From NCBI GenBank assembly GCA_037143175.1, contig JBAWZF010000002.1, positions 62,001 through 126,000 of the forward strand: 64,000 bases of DNA, written 5' to 3'. How positions within the stretch are numbered: the stretch's first letter is position 1; every line of letters begins with the position of its first letter. The DNA comes from a bacterium (GTDB lineage: Bacteria; Verrucomicrobiota; Kiritimatiellia; CAIKKV01; CAITUY01). Under the pieces are notes generated by a model. It searched no databases. It was not told the DNA's origin and worked only from the letters and a program-made list of their open reading frames with translations. This document shows positions 28,385-37,149 of the stretch, in pieces. The translations under genes were made by a program, and so were the position numbers.

Positions 28385-28854
28385 TGACTACAAAAGCGAT
28401 AGTAATCGATCGACAAAATCGAATGAAACTCAATAGGCTTGCGCTACGAAAGCTGGCTGAGTTTTTTTTGGTTAAAGCAGGGAAGCGGCGGGGAATTAAA
28501 TGGGGCGAGGTATCAGTGGTGTTAGTGAGCGACCAGGAGTCCCGCAAGGTCAACCAAGCACATCTTGGCCATGATTATGCCACCGATGTCATAAGCTTTA
28601 ATTTTGAGCCCATGCCGGGCGAGTCCAAGAATGAAGTAAGCGGTGAAATCGTCATCAATGTTGAACTCGCCTGTCGACTAGGACCGACCTTTAAAGGCCC
28701 TGATCAAGAACTTGCACTCTATCTGGCGCATGGGTGTGACCATCTGTCTGGCGCGGATGACAACACGCCAAAACGACGTCAACAGATGCGTCGCAGAGAA
28801 CTCCGATGGCTAAAAGACGCCAAAGCTTATGGACTCTGGCCCCCCTCACCCTAA
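28384..28854 (+). CDS. ybeY: Endoribonuclease YbeY (rRNA maturation factor)
   Basis: 156 residues from the ATG at 28384; the ORF could extend upstream to 28342, but that part is repeat sequence. The YbeY core is present: VSVVLVSDQESRKVNQAHLG, YATDVISFNF, GEIVINVELA and the metal motif HGCDHLSGADD. The usual third metal ligand His is Asp here, a variant also seen in other YbeY proteins. YbeY takes part in 16S rRNA 3' maturation and ribosome quality control. The last residues (PPSP) and the TAA stop come from a REP-like repeat that begins inside the gene. Confidence 0.9.
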   Translation: MTTKAIVIDRQNRMKLNRLALRKLAEFFLVKAGKRRGIKWGEVSVVLVSDQESRKVNQAHLGHDYATDVISFNFEPMPGESKNEVSGEIVINVELACRLGPTFKGPDQELALYLAHGCDHLSGADDNTPKRRQQMRRRELRWLKDAKAYGLWPPSP

Positions 28855-28878
28855 CCCTCTCCCTCGAGGGGAGAGGGA
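28841..28878. repeat. REP-like palindrome, CCCTCACCCTAACCC family
   Basis: The sequence CCTCACCCTAACCCTCTCCC is followed by GGGGAGAGGG, giving a CCCTCTCCC/GGGAGAGGG hairpin. A second copy at 42845-42882 is nearly the same. Similar elements occur in many bacterial genomes as REP sequences. This copy overlaps the end of ybeY and lies 18 nt before recO. Confidence 0.75.
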
Positions 28879-28896
28879 ATAGATCTGCAAGCACCC

Positions 28897-29655
28897 ATGA
28901 TCATCAAGACAACAGGCATTGTACTCCGATTGGATCCTTACTCAAAAACCTCACAGGTTATCACCTGGCTCACACCGGATCACGGTCGTACGGTCACACT
29001 CGCCAAAGGCGCCAAGCGTATTAAAAGCAATTTGGTGGGCCAATATGACTGTTTCTACACCTGCGAACTGCTCTTCTATCAAAGCCGCCACAGTTCTCTG
29101 CACATCCTTAAGGAATGCTCGCCACTCGCCACAAGGCAGTCCTTCAGGACCGACTGGCGAGCTGCATTCACGGCATCCTACCTTTGCGATCTCCTGAGCC
29201 GTCTGACGCCGCCTGGAGCCGCCTGCCCGACGCTGTTTGACTGGGCTGAACAAACTCTAGATTTTCTTGCCACACAAGGCACATCAGAAACAGTATTGAA
29301 CTGGTCAGAATTGAAACTGCTTAAACATTTGGGAGTAGCCCCTCAACTCTCAAAATGCCTCAATTGCGGGACTCAGTCATTTCCCCTGGACCGCCCAGTT
29401 ACTTTTTCAATATCACGAGGCGGACTTCTTTGTAATGACTGCCTTAAGGGTTACGATGACAGCATTACGCTGCCACTAACACATGATGTGCTGGGAATGC
29501 TAAGAGGCTGGGAGAGCACAGATACACCCGCCATGGCAAAAAGGACCCTCAGTACCCCAAGGCAATCCGAGTCAGCTAATCGACTCCTTGACTCCTTCAT
29601 ACATTGCCACCTTCAGTCTATTTTCTCTCGGGATATTATCAGTAGCCTGATCTGA
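28897..29655 (+). CDS. recO: DNA repair protein RecO
   Basis: 252 residues. The N-terminal OB fold starts with KTTGIVLRLDPYSKTSQVITWLT region and GRTVTLAKGAKR, as in RecO. A C-terminal zinc site is formed by CLNCG and, 27 residues on, CNDC. RecO works with RecF and RecR to load RecA on gapped single-stranded DNA protected by SSB. It is last of the plus-strand trio and is followed by a terminator shared with the opposing PEP-CTERM gene. Confidence 0.9.
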   Translation: MIIKTTGIVLRLDPYSKTSQVITWLTPDHGRTVTLAKGAKRIKSNLVGQYDCFYTCELLFYQSRHSSLHILKECSPLATRQSFRTDWRAAFTASYLCDLLSRLTPPGAACPTLFDWAEQTLDFLATQGTSETVLNWSELKLLKHLGVAPQLSKCLNCGTQSFPLDRPVTFSISRGGLLCNDCLKGYDDSITLPLTHDVLGMLRGWESTDTPAMAKRTLSTPRQSESANRLLDSFIHCHLQSIFSRDIISSLI

Positions 29656-29683
29656 CTCCTTATTTTCTTGGCCTACAACAAAA

Positions 29684-29712
29684 AAAGGCCGAACTTATTC
29701 AGTTCGGCCTTT
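29684..29712. terminator. Bidirectional intrinsic terminator
   Basis: A perfect 12-bp stem, AAAGGCCGAACT/AGTTCGGCCTTT, with a 5-nt loop is flanked by A- and T-rich runs on both sides. It lies between the convergent recO and PEP-CTERM genes and can serve both. Confidence 0.9.
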
Positions 29713-29728
29713 AAATCATCTTATATTA

Positions 29729-30436
29729 TCAGGCTTTAATTTGCATCTTCACTTGAGCTGCAAGTCCAGATAATCGACTCCGAAATGTGAGGGACAAGGA
29801 AGCCAAAACCATAAAAATCATCCAGATTGTTTCGGGCTCGGGAACCGCCATACTTTGAGAGGTAAGCGAAATATCAGAAAACGTGTACTGCTGTATTGAC
29901 TCTAGATTAGGGCCAACAACATAAAACCCAATCTCTTGAATATTACCAAAGCCTGTACTCCAAGTAACACCACTCCCTACTGTGTGAGTCCAGTACGACT
30001 CCAAACCAATATTGACTGTATATGTTTGGAGCCCTGGCGTACTCAGTGTGTTAAGATTATTAGCTCTCCAAGTATTCCCTCCGGACACAAAATATAATAC
30101 TAGATTTTCGGCAGGATCAACATTAACCGGATTAAAAGTAAACCTCAAAGCTAAGTTAGGATCATTGAAACTAGCATAATTTTCCGTATAAGCTGCACCA
30201 ACCGTTGATAGTGTTGCAGCAGGTGCAAGGCCACCGGTCCCGAATTCCAGCGTCACACTTTGCCCGGATCCACCAACTGTAGGACTAAGACCTGGACTAC
30301 TGTAATCGACAGCACTCCATTGACTAGAGGAATTGCCGCCAAAATTCCAAACCGCACCCATAGTTGGCGTAGCTTTAGCCTGCGTTACAAAAAAACCAAC
30401 TGTCATAATTAATAGCCAAATATTTGTGATTTTCAT
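29729..30436 (-). CDS. PEP-CTERM sorting-signal protein
   Basis: 235 residues from the ATG at 30436, preceded by GGGG at a suitable distance; a longer ORF overlaps the upstream gene. A signal peptide (NIWLLIMTVGFFVTQAKA) starts it. The C-terminus has the PEP-CTERM pattern: VPEPETIW, a hydrophobic helix (MIFMVLASLSLTF) and basic RSRL. Such tails are recognised by exosortases (EpsH) that couple export to exopolysaccharide-linked surface display. The middle is a Ser/Thr/Asn-rich beta domain of unknown function. No exosortase is in the window. Termination is by the hairpin at 29684-29712. Confidence 0.82.
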   Translation of the reverse strand: MKITNIWLLIMTVGFFVTQAKATPTMGAVWNFGGNSSSQWSAVDYSSPGLSPTVGGSGQSVTLEFGTGGLAPAATLSTVGAAYTENYASFNDPNLALRFTFNPVNVDPAENLVLYFVSGGNTWRANNLNTLSTPGLQTYTVNIGLESYWTHTVGSGVTWSTGFGNIQEIGFYVVGPNLESIQQYTFSDISLTSQSMAVPEPETIWMIFMVLASLSLTFRSRLSGLAAQVKMQIKA

Positions 30437-30446
30437 TTTTTCCCCA

Positions 30447-31439
30447 CTATTTCTGACTGATGACCACTTTAAAGAATTTTGAATTACTATCTGAATTATC
30501 GACCTCAACTTCTTCAGCTTTCACTGCCGATGTCGCAATATTGGTTTTTGTTACGAATATGCCGTCAGAACCCAAACTATTAGCCTCACGCACTTCATAA
30601 TTCACATCCCGGTTGCCATTCCATTTAACAACCATTTTTCCGGCCTCATTCCGAGCAATTTCAATTTTAAAGAATGAGTTTGAATTTACTGGATCAGTAC
30701 CGGCCAAAAACTCCGCCGCATTACTAAAGCCATCACCATCATTATCTGCTATACCTGCCGAACCGAAATCATTAGTCAATCCGGACTCCATTACCCACGC
30801 CAAAGAAACACCATTGCTAAACGGTCCACTCCAAGGCCCCACCAGCTTCAAGTTATCAACAGCAAACTGTTGAACCATCCGATAATCAGCCTGTCTTGTA
30901 AAAATGAAACCTATTTCAGAAACGTTTGTTTTATCAATGTTAAAGTTCTCTAGAGAGGTGGAACCAATCTGTGTCGACCAATTAGCAGAATACACAAAGG
31001 GAATACTTATATTACTTTTTTGACCATTTATATATGTGTCAAGAAAAGGAAATTTCCATGTCCGCTTGCCACTATTTGCTGAAACAAAATAAAACCTAGG
31101 TTTAGCATGTATTTCATTCGGCTGTACCTCAAACGAAACTGACTCTATTTTCGAATAATCCCCTTGAAATATATTACCTGAAGCCCCATTCACAGCTTTA
31201 AGCATATATGTTGTTGGTAGATAATCACCTTCGCCTAATAGTGGACAGTTTATTGCAATTGCTCCGTTTGTCCATCCACTCTTCGCATCACTCGCCACCC
31301 AACCAGAACTATTTGTATCCCATTTTTCAGTTAAATTAGCGGTCGGTTTTTCAAGATCCGCGACTTGCGCCAAGCTCAACGAACCACCCAGCAATGCCAG
31401 CATCACCATTAATACTGATTTAATTATTTCGTCTTTCAT
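30447..31439 (-). CDS. Exported protein with calcium-binding EF-hand-like repeat
   Basis: 330 residues with a signal peptide (SVLMVMLALLGGSLSLAQ). Residues 30-200 look like a beta-sandwich binding module (NWSTQIGSTSLENFNIDK). Near residue 235 the motif DNDGDGFSNAAEFLAGTDP is a thrombospondin type 3/dockerin-like calcium loop common in secreted proteins of planctomycetes and verrucomicrobia. The C-terminus resembles a short fibronectin-like sandwich (GNRDVNYEVREANSL). It lies 10 nt before the PEP-CTERM gene. I cannot assign a function beyond a surface or extracellular role. Confidence 0.75.
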   Translation of the reverse strand: MKDEIIKSVLMVMLALLGGSLSLAQVADLEKPTANLTEKWDTNSSGWVASDAKSGWTNGAIAINCPLLGEGDYLPTTYMLKAVNGASGNIFQGDYSKIESVSFEVQPNEIHAKPRFYFVSANSGKRTWKFPFLDTYINGQKSNISIPFVYSANWSTQIGSTSLENFNIDKTNVSEIGFIFTRQADYRMVQQFAVDNLKLVGPWSGPFSNGVSLAWVMESGLTNDFGSAGIADNDGDGFSNAAEFLAGTDPVNSNSFFKIEIARNEAGKMVVKWNGNRDVNYEVREANSLGSDGIFVTKTNIATSAVKAEEVEVDNSDSNSKFFKVVISQK

Positions 31440-31467
31440 TTTATTTACCCCCTTAAAACTTATATTA

Positions 31468-33102
31468 TCAAGGACCTACAGATGAGAAAACTCGATCGCC
31501 ACCCTTCGATTTATAAATAATCCCATCACCAGGCTGAAGAGTTAGAGAAATAGCACTACCCAAAAGATTTGTGTTTGCGCCCTTTTTCCAAACAAAGTCT
31601 TTAAATCTCGCAGGGATGAAATTTGCATTCCCGTTAGTTTGAATGTAAATATAATCGTTCTCACTGGGAGTAAATCCTAAAACACTTGACCCATCACCAC
31701 TGAAGTTTGTTGCGTTATACGGCCACGACAAATAGGACCACGTGTCATTTTTAACGGCTACACTTATTGCATTTGTCTCCTTAATCCCAAAATAATATGA
31801 GGCTGATGCTACTCCCAATGATGATCTCTTCAATAGCATTCCCACCCCTTGCGCCCACTGATTTGTCCCCAATTCATCCCCTGTACCGTTCCAAGAATAA
31901 GGAGCGACCCCCTCTAGCCTATAGGTACAAAGATTCACACCATTTGTTATAATTGTAATTAAATCATCGAGGCCCAACCCGTACTTCAATTGCATCCCCA
32001 TCGCGCCCGCCATTGTCCTGTTTGTAGGATTTTGATAAATAACGTTTGCGCCAATAACATAATATTTATTTCTATCTGTGTATTGCTTGAAAGCTGCATA
32101 GGTTTCGTCATTGGTTACGGCTATTAAATTATCATCTGATACTGTTACGATTTTGTAATATTTCCTATCCCCATTGAATGATGCAAGATCCGCAGAGAAG
32201 TTGCCTTCATCATCAAGAACACCATTACTTGAAAGGCCGCTTAGTGAAGATTGCGATGTGCCTAAAACAATGAACCTGCCATTATTCGCGCCCCCTCCAA
32301 ATGCCAAAGTAACTGTAGCACCAACCGTGCCGACCACTTCATTTGTCGGCCGCGGATCACTCATTGAACCAAACCCAGCCAACGCATCAGCGACCGGTAT
32401 GGTCGTTCCAGGGACAACATTGGTTATCGTATTATTCCCTGTTCCCGTCGTAGCCATTCTATTGGTCACCAAAAAATCATCCAACCAGCAGACATTATTA
32501 CTGTTCCCGCCTAAATTTTGAACCTGAAACCATGAATGCGTCGTAACACCACTAGCAAGGAAACTTAAATTCGTAGCAATCGGTACATCATCTACAAATA
32601 ATGACCAATTCGTATTTGAATAATCATGCAATACACTTACATGATAGAATACAGAATATTGATCAACGGTGGGGTATTTAATACCGTTAAGAAATGAATT
32701 TGTGCAAACATTGGTTCCATTTCCAGAAATGGTCACCCAGAAACCATTAGAATTGACGAAAAACTGAGCGGTTGCATTGGTATCTACAGTTGGCGCAGTT
32801 CCGCTCTCCGAGATGAAGCGACGAGGGACAGTGTAAAAATCCGTCCAGACTTTTCTGTCAGACACAGTGATAACCGGTGTATTAGTAACGGAATTGAGCG
32901 TTGGGATATAAAGGGATCCAGTTCCAAACCCACCTGCAGGTTTGTTCGTCACAATCACATCACTCGTGCCATACCATCCGAGCGCATTTGACGGCGCAGA
33001 TACGGGAGTATCAAAACCATCATACACATACGCATTAGCCGCAACTACCGCACACAGAAACGCTAATACACCTGCAACGGAAACCGCTGATTTATTTTTC
33101 AT
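31468..33102 (-). CDS. Large exported beta-rich protein of unknown function
   Basis: 544 residues with a signal peptide (VAGVLAFLCAVVAANA). The N-terminal 190 residues have LamG/concanavalin-like strand patterns (VSVLHDYSNTNWSLFVDDVPI, NNVCWLDDFLVTN). The C-terminal 300 residues are a different Gly/Asn-rich region with aromatic repeats (YYKIVTVSDDN, SWPYNATNFSG). It is preceded by a good promoter and ribosome site (GGGGGA). It is first of the three AT-rich exported-protein genes. No enzyme motif was seen. Confidence 0.75.
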   Translation of the reverse strand: MKNKSAVSVAGVLAFLCAVVAANAYVYDGFDTPVSAPSNALGWYGTSDVIVTNKPAGGFGTGSLYIPTLNSVTNTPVITVSDRKVWTDFYTVPRRFISESGTAPTVDTNATAQFFVNSNGFWVTISGNGTNVCTNSFLNGIKYPTVDQYSVFYHVSVLHDYSNTNWSLFVDDVPIATNLSFLASGVTTHSWFQVQNLGGNSNNVCWLDDFLVTNRMATTGTGNNTITNVVPGTTIPVADALAGFGSMSDPRPTNEVVGTVGATVTLAFGGGANNGRFIVLGTSQSSLSGLSSNGVLDDEGNFSADLASFNGDRKYYKIVTVSDDNLIAVTNDETYAAFKQYTDRNKYYVIGANVIYQNPTNRTMAGAMGMQLKYGLGLDDLITIITNGVNLCTYRLEGVAPYSWNGTGDELGTNQWAQGVGMLLKRSSLGVASASYYFGIKETNAISVAVKNDTWSYLSWPYNATNFSGDGSSVLGFTPSENDYIYIQTNGNANFIPARFKDFVWKKGANTNLLGSAISLTLQPGDGIIYKSKGGDRVFSSVGP

Positions 33103-33165
33103 TTCTAATCCCCCAGAAATAAATGGTCTTTAAAAAGCGAACCTCTTCTTATCTCAACACTACAC

Positions 33166-33194
33166 ACTATACCACAGACTGTATCCGTCGACAA
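33166..33194 (-). promoter_or_regulatory. Sigma70-type promoter of the exported-protein operon
   Basis: On the minus strand, -35 TTGTCG (33189-33194) and -10 TATAGT (33166-33171) are separated by exactly 17 nt, about 63 nt before the ATG at 33102. Confidence 0.6.
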
Positions 33195-33219
33195 TCGTAA
33201 TTGAAGCTTTTTTAATGGG

Positions 33220-33765
33220 TCATAACGTAACGATTTTCGAGACCGTTAGCGCCCCTTTCACGATAGCCGACTTACCATCTTTTGATTCAATCACAAGACG
33301 ATCAATTCGCAATAGCTGTGCAGACGTTTCGATGCCGTAAACAAAGCCCATTAGTACCGGCATCTCCCCTTCGACCTCAATCTCAACGACATACGTTTCG
33401 CAGTCTCGATCTGGCTTGGTTTTCTGAGGTTTTGTAGCCAGCAACGTCAACTTGCTCTGCCCGGCCAGCTGGTCAAGCTCAGCCAGCATCTGAGAATTCT
33501 CTTCATCCGAAGACCCCTTTTTCTGGATCCGCAACCCATATTGCTGATACTCATTCTCCACCGCTTTCCGCGCATTAGGTGAAAGAATCCTCAAGTTTCT
33601 TGCGAGCGTCTTCTCCTGGGCTACGATATCATTTTCCAATTCGCGAAACTTATTTCTAACGGGTCCCAACGCAATCCCCCCTAACAGAAGAATAACGCAA
33701 ACAATTCCCGCAACGATAACCCAGGCATCCCGGCCCCGGGGAAGTATTGATTTAAGAGCGATCAT
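33220..33765 (-). CDS. gspM: T2SS GspM/PilO-like assembly protein
   Basis: 181 residues. One N-terminal hydrophobic helix (about 16-32, VIVAGIVCVILLLGGIAL) is followed by a coiled coil (ENDIVAQEKTLARNLRIL) and a ferredoxin-like domain typical of GspM/PilO. GspM forms the inner-membrane platform with GspL. It overlaps the GspL gene by 4 nt and is the last gene of the T2SS operon. Name assigned by position and form; PilO is an alternative. Confidence 0.75.
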   Translation of the reverse strand: MIALKSILPRGRDAWVIVAGIVCVILLLGGIALGPVRNKFRELENDIVAQEKTLARNLRILSPNARKAVENEYQQYGLRIQKKGSSDEENSQMLAELDQLAGQSKLTLLATKPQKTKPDRDCETYVVEIEVEGEMPVLMGFVYGIETSAQLLRIDRLVIESKDGKSAIVKGALTVSKIVTL

Positions 33766-35201
33766 GGCCGTTTTTTCTCCAACTCACAGGCAATCTCAAA
33801 CTCAGTTCGATCTTTTCCGGAAACCGTCCGCGTATTTTTAACGTTCTGAAAAAGCAAAGAAACCTCCATTGAGTTTACCAACCGTACTGTGTCGGCAACC
33901 GTCTCCGCCGATCCCCGGCAAACCAGCTGCGAGGCCTCTGAAATCTGAATCGAAGTAAAGGCCATAGTCTCAGGGGCAAGCCCCAAAAGTTCCACCAGCG
34001 CCCGGGCAGGGGTCATGCTGATCGCCATGCGCTCAGAAACAAGAACTACTTTTCGGCTCATGGCATCAATTCGATCGGCGTCAGCCGTTGTCTGCCTGAT
34101 CATAATGTTTAATTCGTTCAGGCAAACTTGCTGACGATTAATGCGACTCACCACAAATAATGACATGAGGCCAACAACCGCCATGATAAGCATGGCCATC
34201 ATCGTTAGTTGGCGCGCCTTGACCATCACCGACTTTCGTAGCCGAACAGACTCAGGAGTTAGGTTGATCTGCAGCCGCTCCGGTGCCGCAGCCGCCCCAA
34301 TAATACCCGTCAATACGACTGTTGCGGCCTCAGGCCCAGTTTTGTCGTAAGCGTCAGCTCCCGCACCGGTTACAGGAATGATTTCAACCCCCAACACCGA
34401 CGTCAACAGCTTAACAAAGGATTGATTCCCCCCTGCTGTCCCAGCCAATGCCACGGCCACAATCGAAACTGACGGCACTTCATTCCGAAAGGTTTCGAGT
34501 GCCATGGAAATTTCCTGCACAGCTTTATCACGCGAAGGCTCATCCCCGGCCAATAATTGACTCGCCCCCACCGAAAGACTGCGGCTGAACAACGGTACAC
34601 CCTGATTCAGTACCACCAAATCGCTGGACATCATGTCAACATCCAGAAATGCTGCAGCCCCCGCCAGCCGCTGAGAAAAGGCCAATTTCCCGTCCTGCAG
34701 CGCCGCCAGCCAGCCATCCGTCGTGGTGGTCACCATACTCACAGACAGTCCTGCATCTTCAATAAAACGATACTTCTGGCGAACAATCCCGGTTTGCGCA
34801 ATCACCAGCATGACGCGGGTATAACCATCTTTATCCGACCGGAACACACGATAATCGAAAACAATTTCATCGCGGGAATAGGGCGTTTGGCGCGCAATTT
34901 GGAGATCCACCATATCGGCAATCTCCTGCGGATCCCCGGAGGGCAAATCAAACAGCCGGACATTGACCGCCTGACGTGGAAGACAGATCACCACCGGCTC
35001 TCCGGCCAACTCTCCAATACCGAGTGCTTTCAAAAGATTCGGGCCGGCCAGCGATTCCACCTCCGCAGCCCGCCTCACGATCACCCGCACGACTTTGACT
35101 TCGTCACGGTTCCGGCTAATCTCAACCAGCTTGAACCACTCACTCCCTGGCTCCACTGCCAGCACGGTCTTGCCAAATGGAATTTTTAAATCAGTCTTCA
35201 T
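33762..35201 (-). CDS. gspL: T2SS GspL-like protein (PilM-PilN type)
   Basis: 479 residues from the ATG at 35201, which starts the conserved beta strand KTVLAVEPGSEWFKLVEI. Residues 1-330 form an actin-like PilM/GspL cytoplasmic domain (VVICLPRQAVNVRLFDLPSGD, VDLQIARQTPYSRDEIVFDY). A membrane helix near 355-375 (MMAMLIMAVVGLMSLFVV) is followed by a PilN-like periplasmic domain. In T2SS, GspL recruits the GspE ATPase to the membrane. It overlaps GspK by 11 nt and GspM by 4 nt. Confidence 0.85.
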   Translation of the reverse strand: MKTDLKIPFGKTVLAVEPGSEWFKLVEISRNRDEVKVVRVIVRRAAEVESLAGPNLLKALGIGELAGEPVVICLPRQAVNVRLFDLPSGDPQEIADMVDLQIARQTPYSRDEIVFDYRVFRSDKDGYTRVMLVIAQTGIVRQKYRFIEDAGLSVSMVTTTTDGWLAALQDGKLAFSQRLAGAAAFLDVDMMSSDLVVLNQGVPLFSRSLSVGASQLLAGDEPSRDKAVQEISMALETFRNEVPSVSIVAVALAGTAGGNQSFVKLLTSVLGVEIIPVTGAGADAYDKTGPEAATVVLTGIIGAAAAPERLQINLTPESVRLRKSVMVKARQLTMMAMLIMAVVGLMSLFVVSRINRQQVCLNELNIMIRQTTADADRIDAMSRKVVLVSERMAISMTPARALVELLGLAPETMAFTSIQISEASQLVCRGSAETVADTVRLVNSMEVSLLFQNVKNTRTVSGKDRTEFEIACELEKKRP

Positions 35202-36207
35202 GCCAAAACTCAAACTTCCGTTCTTTGCGATCCCACACAAAGTCCACCCTTCGTCGCTGATGAGCGGATCCGCTCGCCAGCCACCCTTCCGCATGGCCAC
35301 TGAAATGATCAGAGGCCACAGTCACAAAGGGAGTCATTCCCGACAGCAAACGGCTCTCATCATCCGTTAACTTGATTTCCTCACTTATCGCCGCCACCAA
35401 GCCTGCCCCTTGATAAGTCTTGAAAATACCGCCCCTTTCACGGAACTGCAATATCTTCCTTGCTAAACTTTGCGCCGCCTTCCCTCCCACCCCTCCACTC
35501 AACATCCCGAGACTTTGGAGCACCACCGCATCCGCAGTATTCAAATTTACCCGAAATCCCCCTGAAACAGTTATATGCTCCTTGATATTCTCAAATATCT
35601 CCGGGGTCACTCCTTTGATCCAACGAAGCTCGTAAATCGACTTAAAGGGGCCCGGCTCAATATGCGAATCGATCCAGCCAGTCTTGGCTCCAATCGAGGG
35701 GGATTTATCTGCCGCAGGGGTTCGTGCCGCATCAATTTCTTCCCCCGCCCGGATCGCAGCTTCGTGGCTCAGCCCTCCCGCAACCTCCAACAGCGCGACA
35801 ATCGGTTCAAGCCGCCCCCTGAGATTAATTTTGCTTTGCTCATCAGATAGCCCATAAACGACATTACTCCCGCCATCAGAACGTTCCACCTTATATGACA
35901 GGGAAAACACCCCCGCACCAGAAACCCCATTCGAAAACTCAGTCGCCGAATCCGCCCATGGCTCTGTAAGCCCATCCCACCCATTGGTTTCCTGAAGCAG
36001 ACGTGCAAGCCCCCGCTCCACCCCCACCCGGGCCGCACAGTACCCCACTGTCCGCTGCTCAATCCGCCGCGCCAGTGCGAGTCGCCCCTCAATATGGGCC
36101 CCCACCGCAACCGCCAGCATAGCCAGCATAAATATCACCCACAACGTCAGGATCAGGACACTCCCCTGATTACTTGCAGGGCAACGATACTGTTCGTTCA
36201 AACTCAA
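35191..36207 (-). CDS. gspK: T2SS minor pseudopilin GspK
   Basis: 338 residues. A prepilin-type leader ends at G15, followed by a hydrophobic helix (SVLILTLWVIFMLAMLAVAV) without the usual Glu at +5, as is normal for GspK. The large alpha-helical body has the GspK sequence YGLSDEQSKINLRG and FKSIYELRWIKGVTPEIFE, the latter in the SAM-like domain, and VNLNTADAVVLQSLGML. GspK caps the pseudopilus tip with GspI and GspJ. It overlaps gspJ by 38 nt and gspL by 11 nt. Confidence 0.92.
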   Translation of the reverse strand: MSLNEQYRCPASNQGSVLILTLWVIFMLAMLAVAVGAHIEGRLALARRIEQRTVGYCAARVGVERGLARLLQETNGWDGLTEPWADSATEFSNGVSGAGVFSLSYKVERSDGGSNVVYGLSDEQSKINLRGRLEPIVALLEVAGGLSHEAAIRAGEEIDAARTPAADKSPSIGAKTGWIDSHIEPGPFKSIYELRWIKGVTPEIFENIKEHITVSGGFRVNLNTADAVVLQSLGMLSGGVGGKAAQSLARKILQFRERGGIFKTYQGAGLVAAISEEIKLTDDESRLLSGMTPFVTVASDHFSGHAEGWLASGSAHQRRRVDFVWDRKERKFEFWHED

Positions 36208-36748
36208 ATAATTCTTCTCCTTGCTGCCCTCGCCATATCACCTTCACAGCCGCAGGGTTATTCGTCCGGCCCTCCCACGTCCTTCCCCATACCAGAGCCG
36301 ATCCAGAAGATTCTCCACGCTCAGCATATAAAAATGATATTTCTTTGACACCGCCCGCCAACGTTTCACGCCGCATCACCCCCGGCACTAGAACGTCACA
36401 AGGTTTTAGCACTCTATCCAACTTCTGCCCGGCAACATCAAAATCATATCGGATCAACCCTGGCTGATCATCAATCCCCGCGCCCACAATCAGCGAGGGG
36501 ATCTCCAGCCAGACTTCACCCCCGCGAAAGGCATTCAGGCGACACGAGATTGTGTTCCGCACATCCCTCTGAAACGTCTCCAAGGCAATCACTGAGTCGG
36601 CATAATTCCCTGCCAACTGGCTCGCGCGAGACCACACCCTGATGCCAGCTGCAAACGCCTGCGCCACAACCAACATCGCCACAGCCACCAGAGCCGTCGC
36701 AATCAAGAGCTCAAGAAGAGTCATTCCATCTGCTCTTGTTCTCGTCAC
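36170..36748 (-). CDS. gspJ: T2SS minor pseudopilin GspJ
   Basis: 192 residues. Prepilin peptidase site G8-M9 followed by TLLELLIATALVAVAML, with Glu at +5. The body resembles GspJ (RVWSRASQLAGNY, ALETFQRDVRNTISCRL, and a WRGQQG strand near the end). GspJ joins GspI and GspK at the tip of the pseudopilus. It overlaps both neighbours by a few to 38 nt. Confidence 0.85.
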   Translation of the reverse strand: MTRTRADGMTLLELLIATALVAVAMLVVAQAFAAGIRVWSRASQLAGNYADSVIALETFQRDVRNTISCRLNAFRGGEVWLEIPSLIVGAGIDDQPGLIRYDFDVAGQKLDRVLKPCDVLVPGVMRRETLAGGVKEISFLYAERGESSGSALVWGRTWEGRTNNPAAVKVIWRGQQGEELFEFERTVSLPCK

Positions 36749-37149
36749 CTGACCTGCTCCTTTTCACGAAATTGCGCCCATTCACAGACACAACTACTAC
36801 CCTGCGGACGATTGACTCGCGAGATCTCGATTACGGCGCGCAAAATCGAAACTTGCGGCGTCAACACCTGACGAATGGATTGGATCCGCCACAAATACTC
36901 GTAATTCCCCACCTTTTGACGCCCCTCCCCGGCAGGTTGCGTTATATCAGACCCGGATACCTGAAAATCCAATTCCGCAGTCTTCTCCTGCATTACCTGA
37001 AAAATGGCCAATTTATCCGCAGCTGATTCCATGGCAACCACTGCCAAACTATAGGCTTTCAGGACGGCCCCCAGACCAGCGAAAAGAATTACCGCCGCCA
37101 CCAACACCTCGATCAACGTAAACCCTTTATTCCCAATTCTTAACGTCAT
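36745..37149 (-). CDS. gspI: T2SS minor pseudopilin GspI-like
   Basis: 134 residues from the ATG at 37149; in-frame ATGs at 37170 and 37194 are possible but would make the leader unusually long, and GGAAGG lies before 37149. The class III leader is cut at G9-F10, followed by TLIEVLVAAVILFAGLGAV with Glu at +5. The body is short and contains cysteines near the end. GspI and GspV/GspH are hard to tell apart without alignment; its place between gspG and gspJ fits GspI. It overlaps gspG by 23 nt. Confidence 0.8.
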   Translation of the reverse strand: MTLRIGNKGFTLIEVLVAAVILFAGLGAVLKAYSLAVVAMESAADKLAIFQVMQEKTAELDFQVSGSDITQPAGEGRQKVGNYEYLWRIQSIRQVLTPQVSILRAVIEISRVNRPQGSSCVCEWAQFREKEQVR

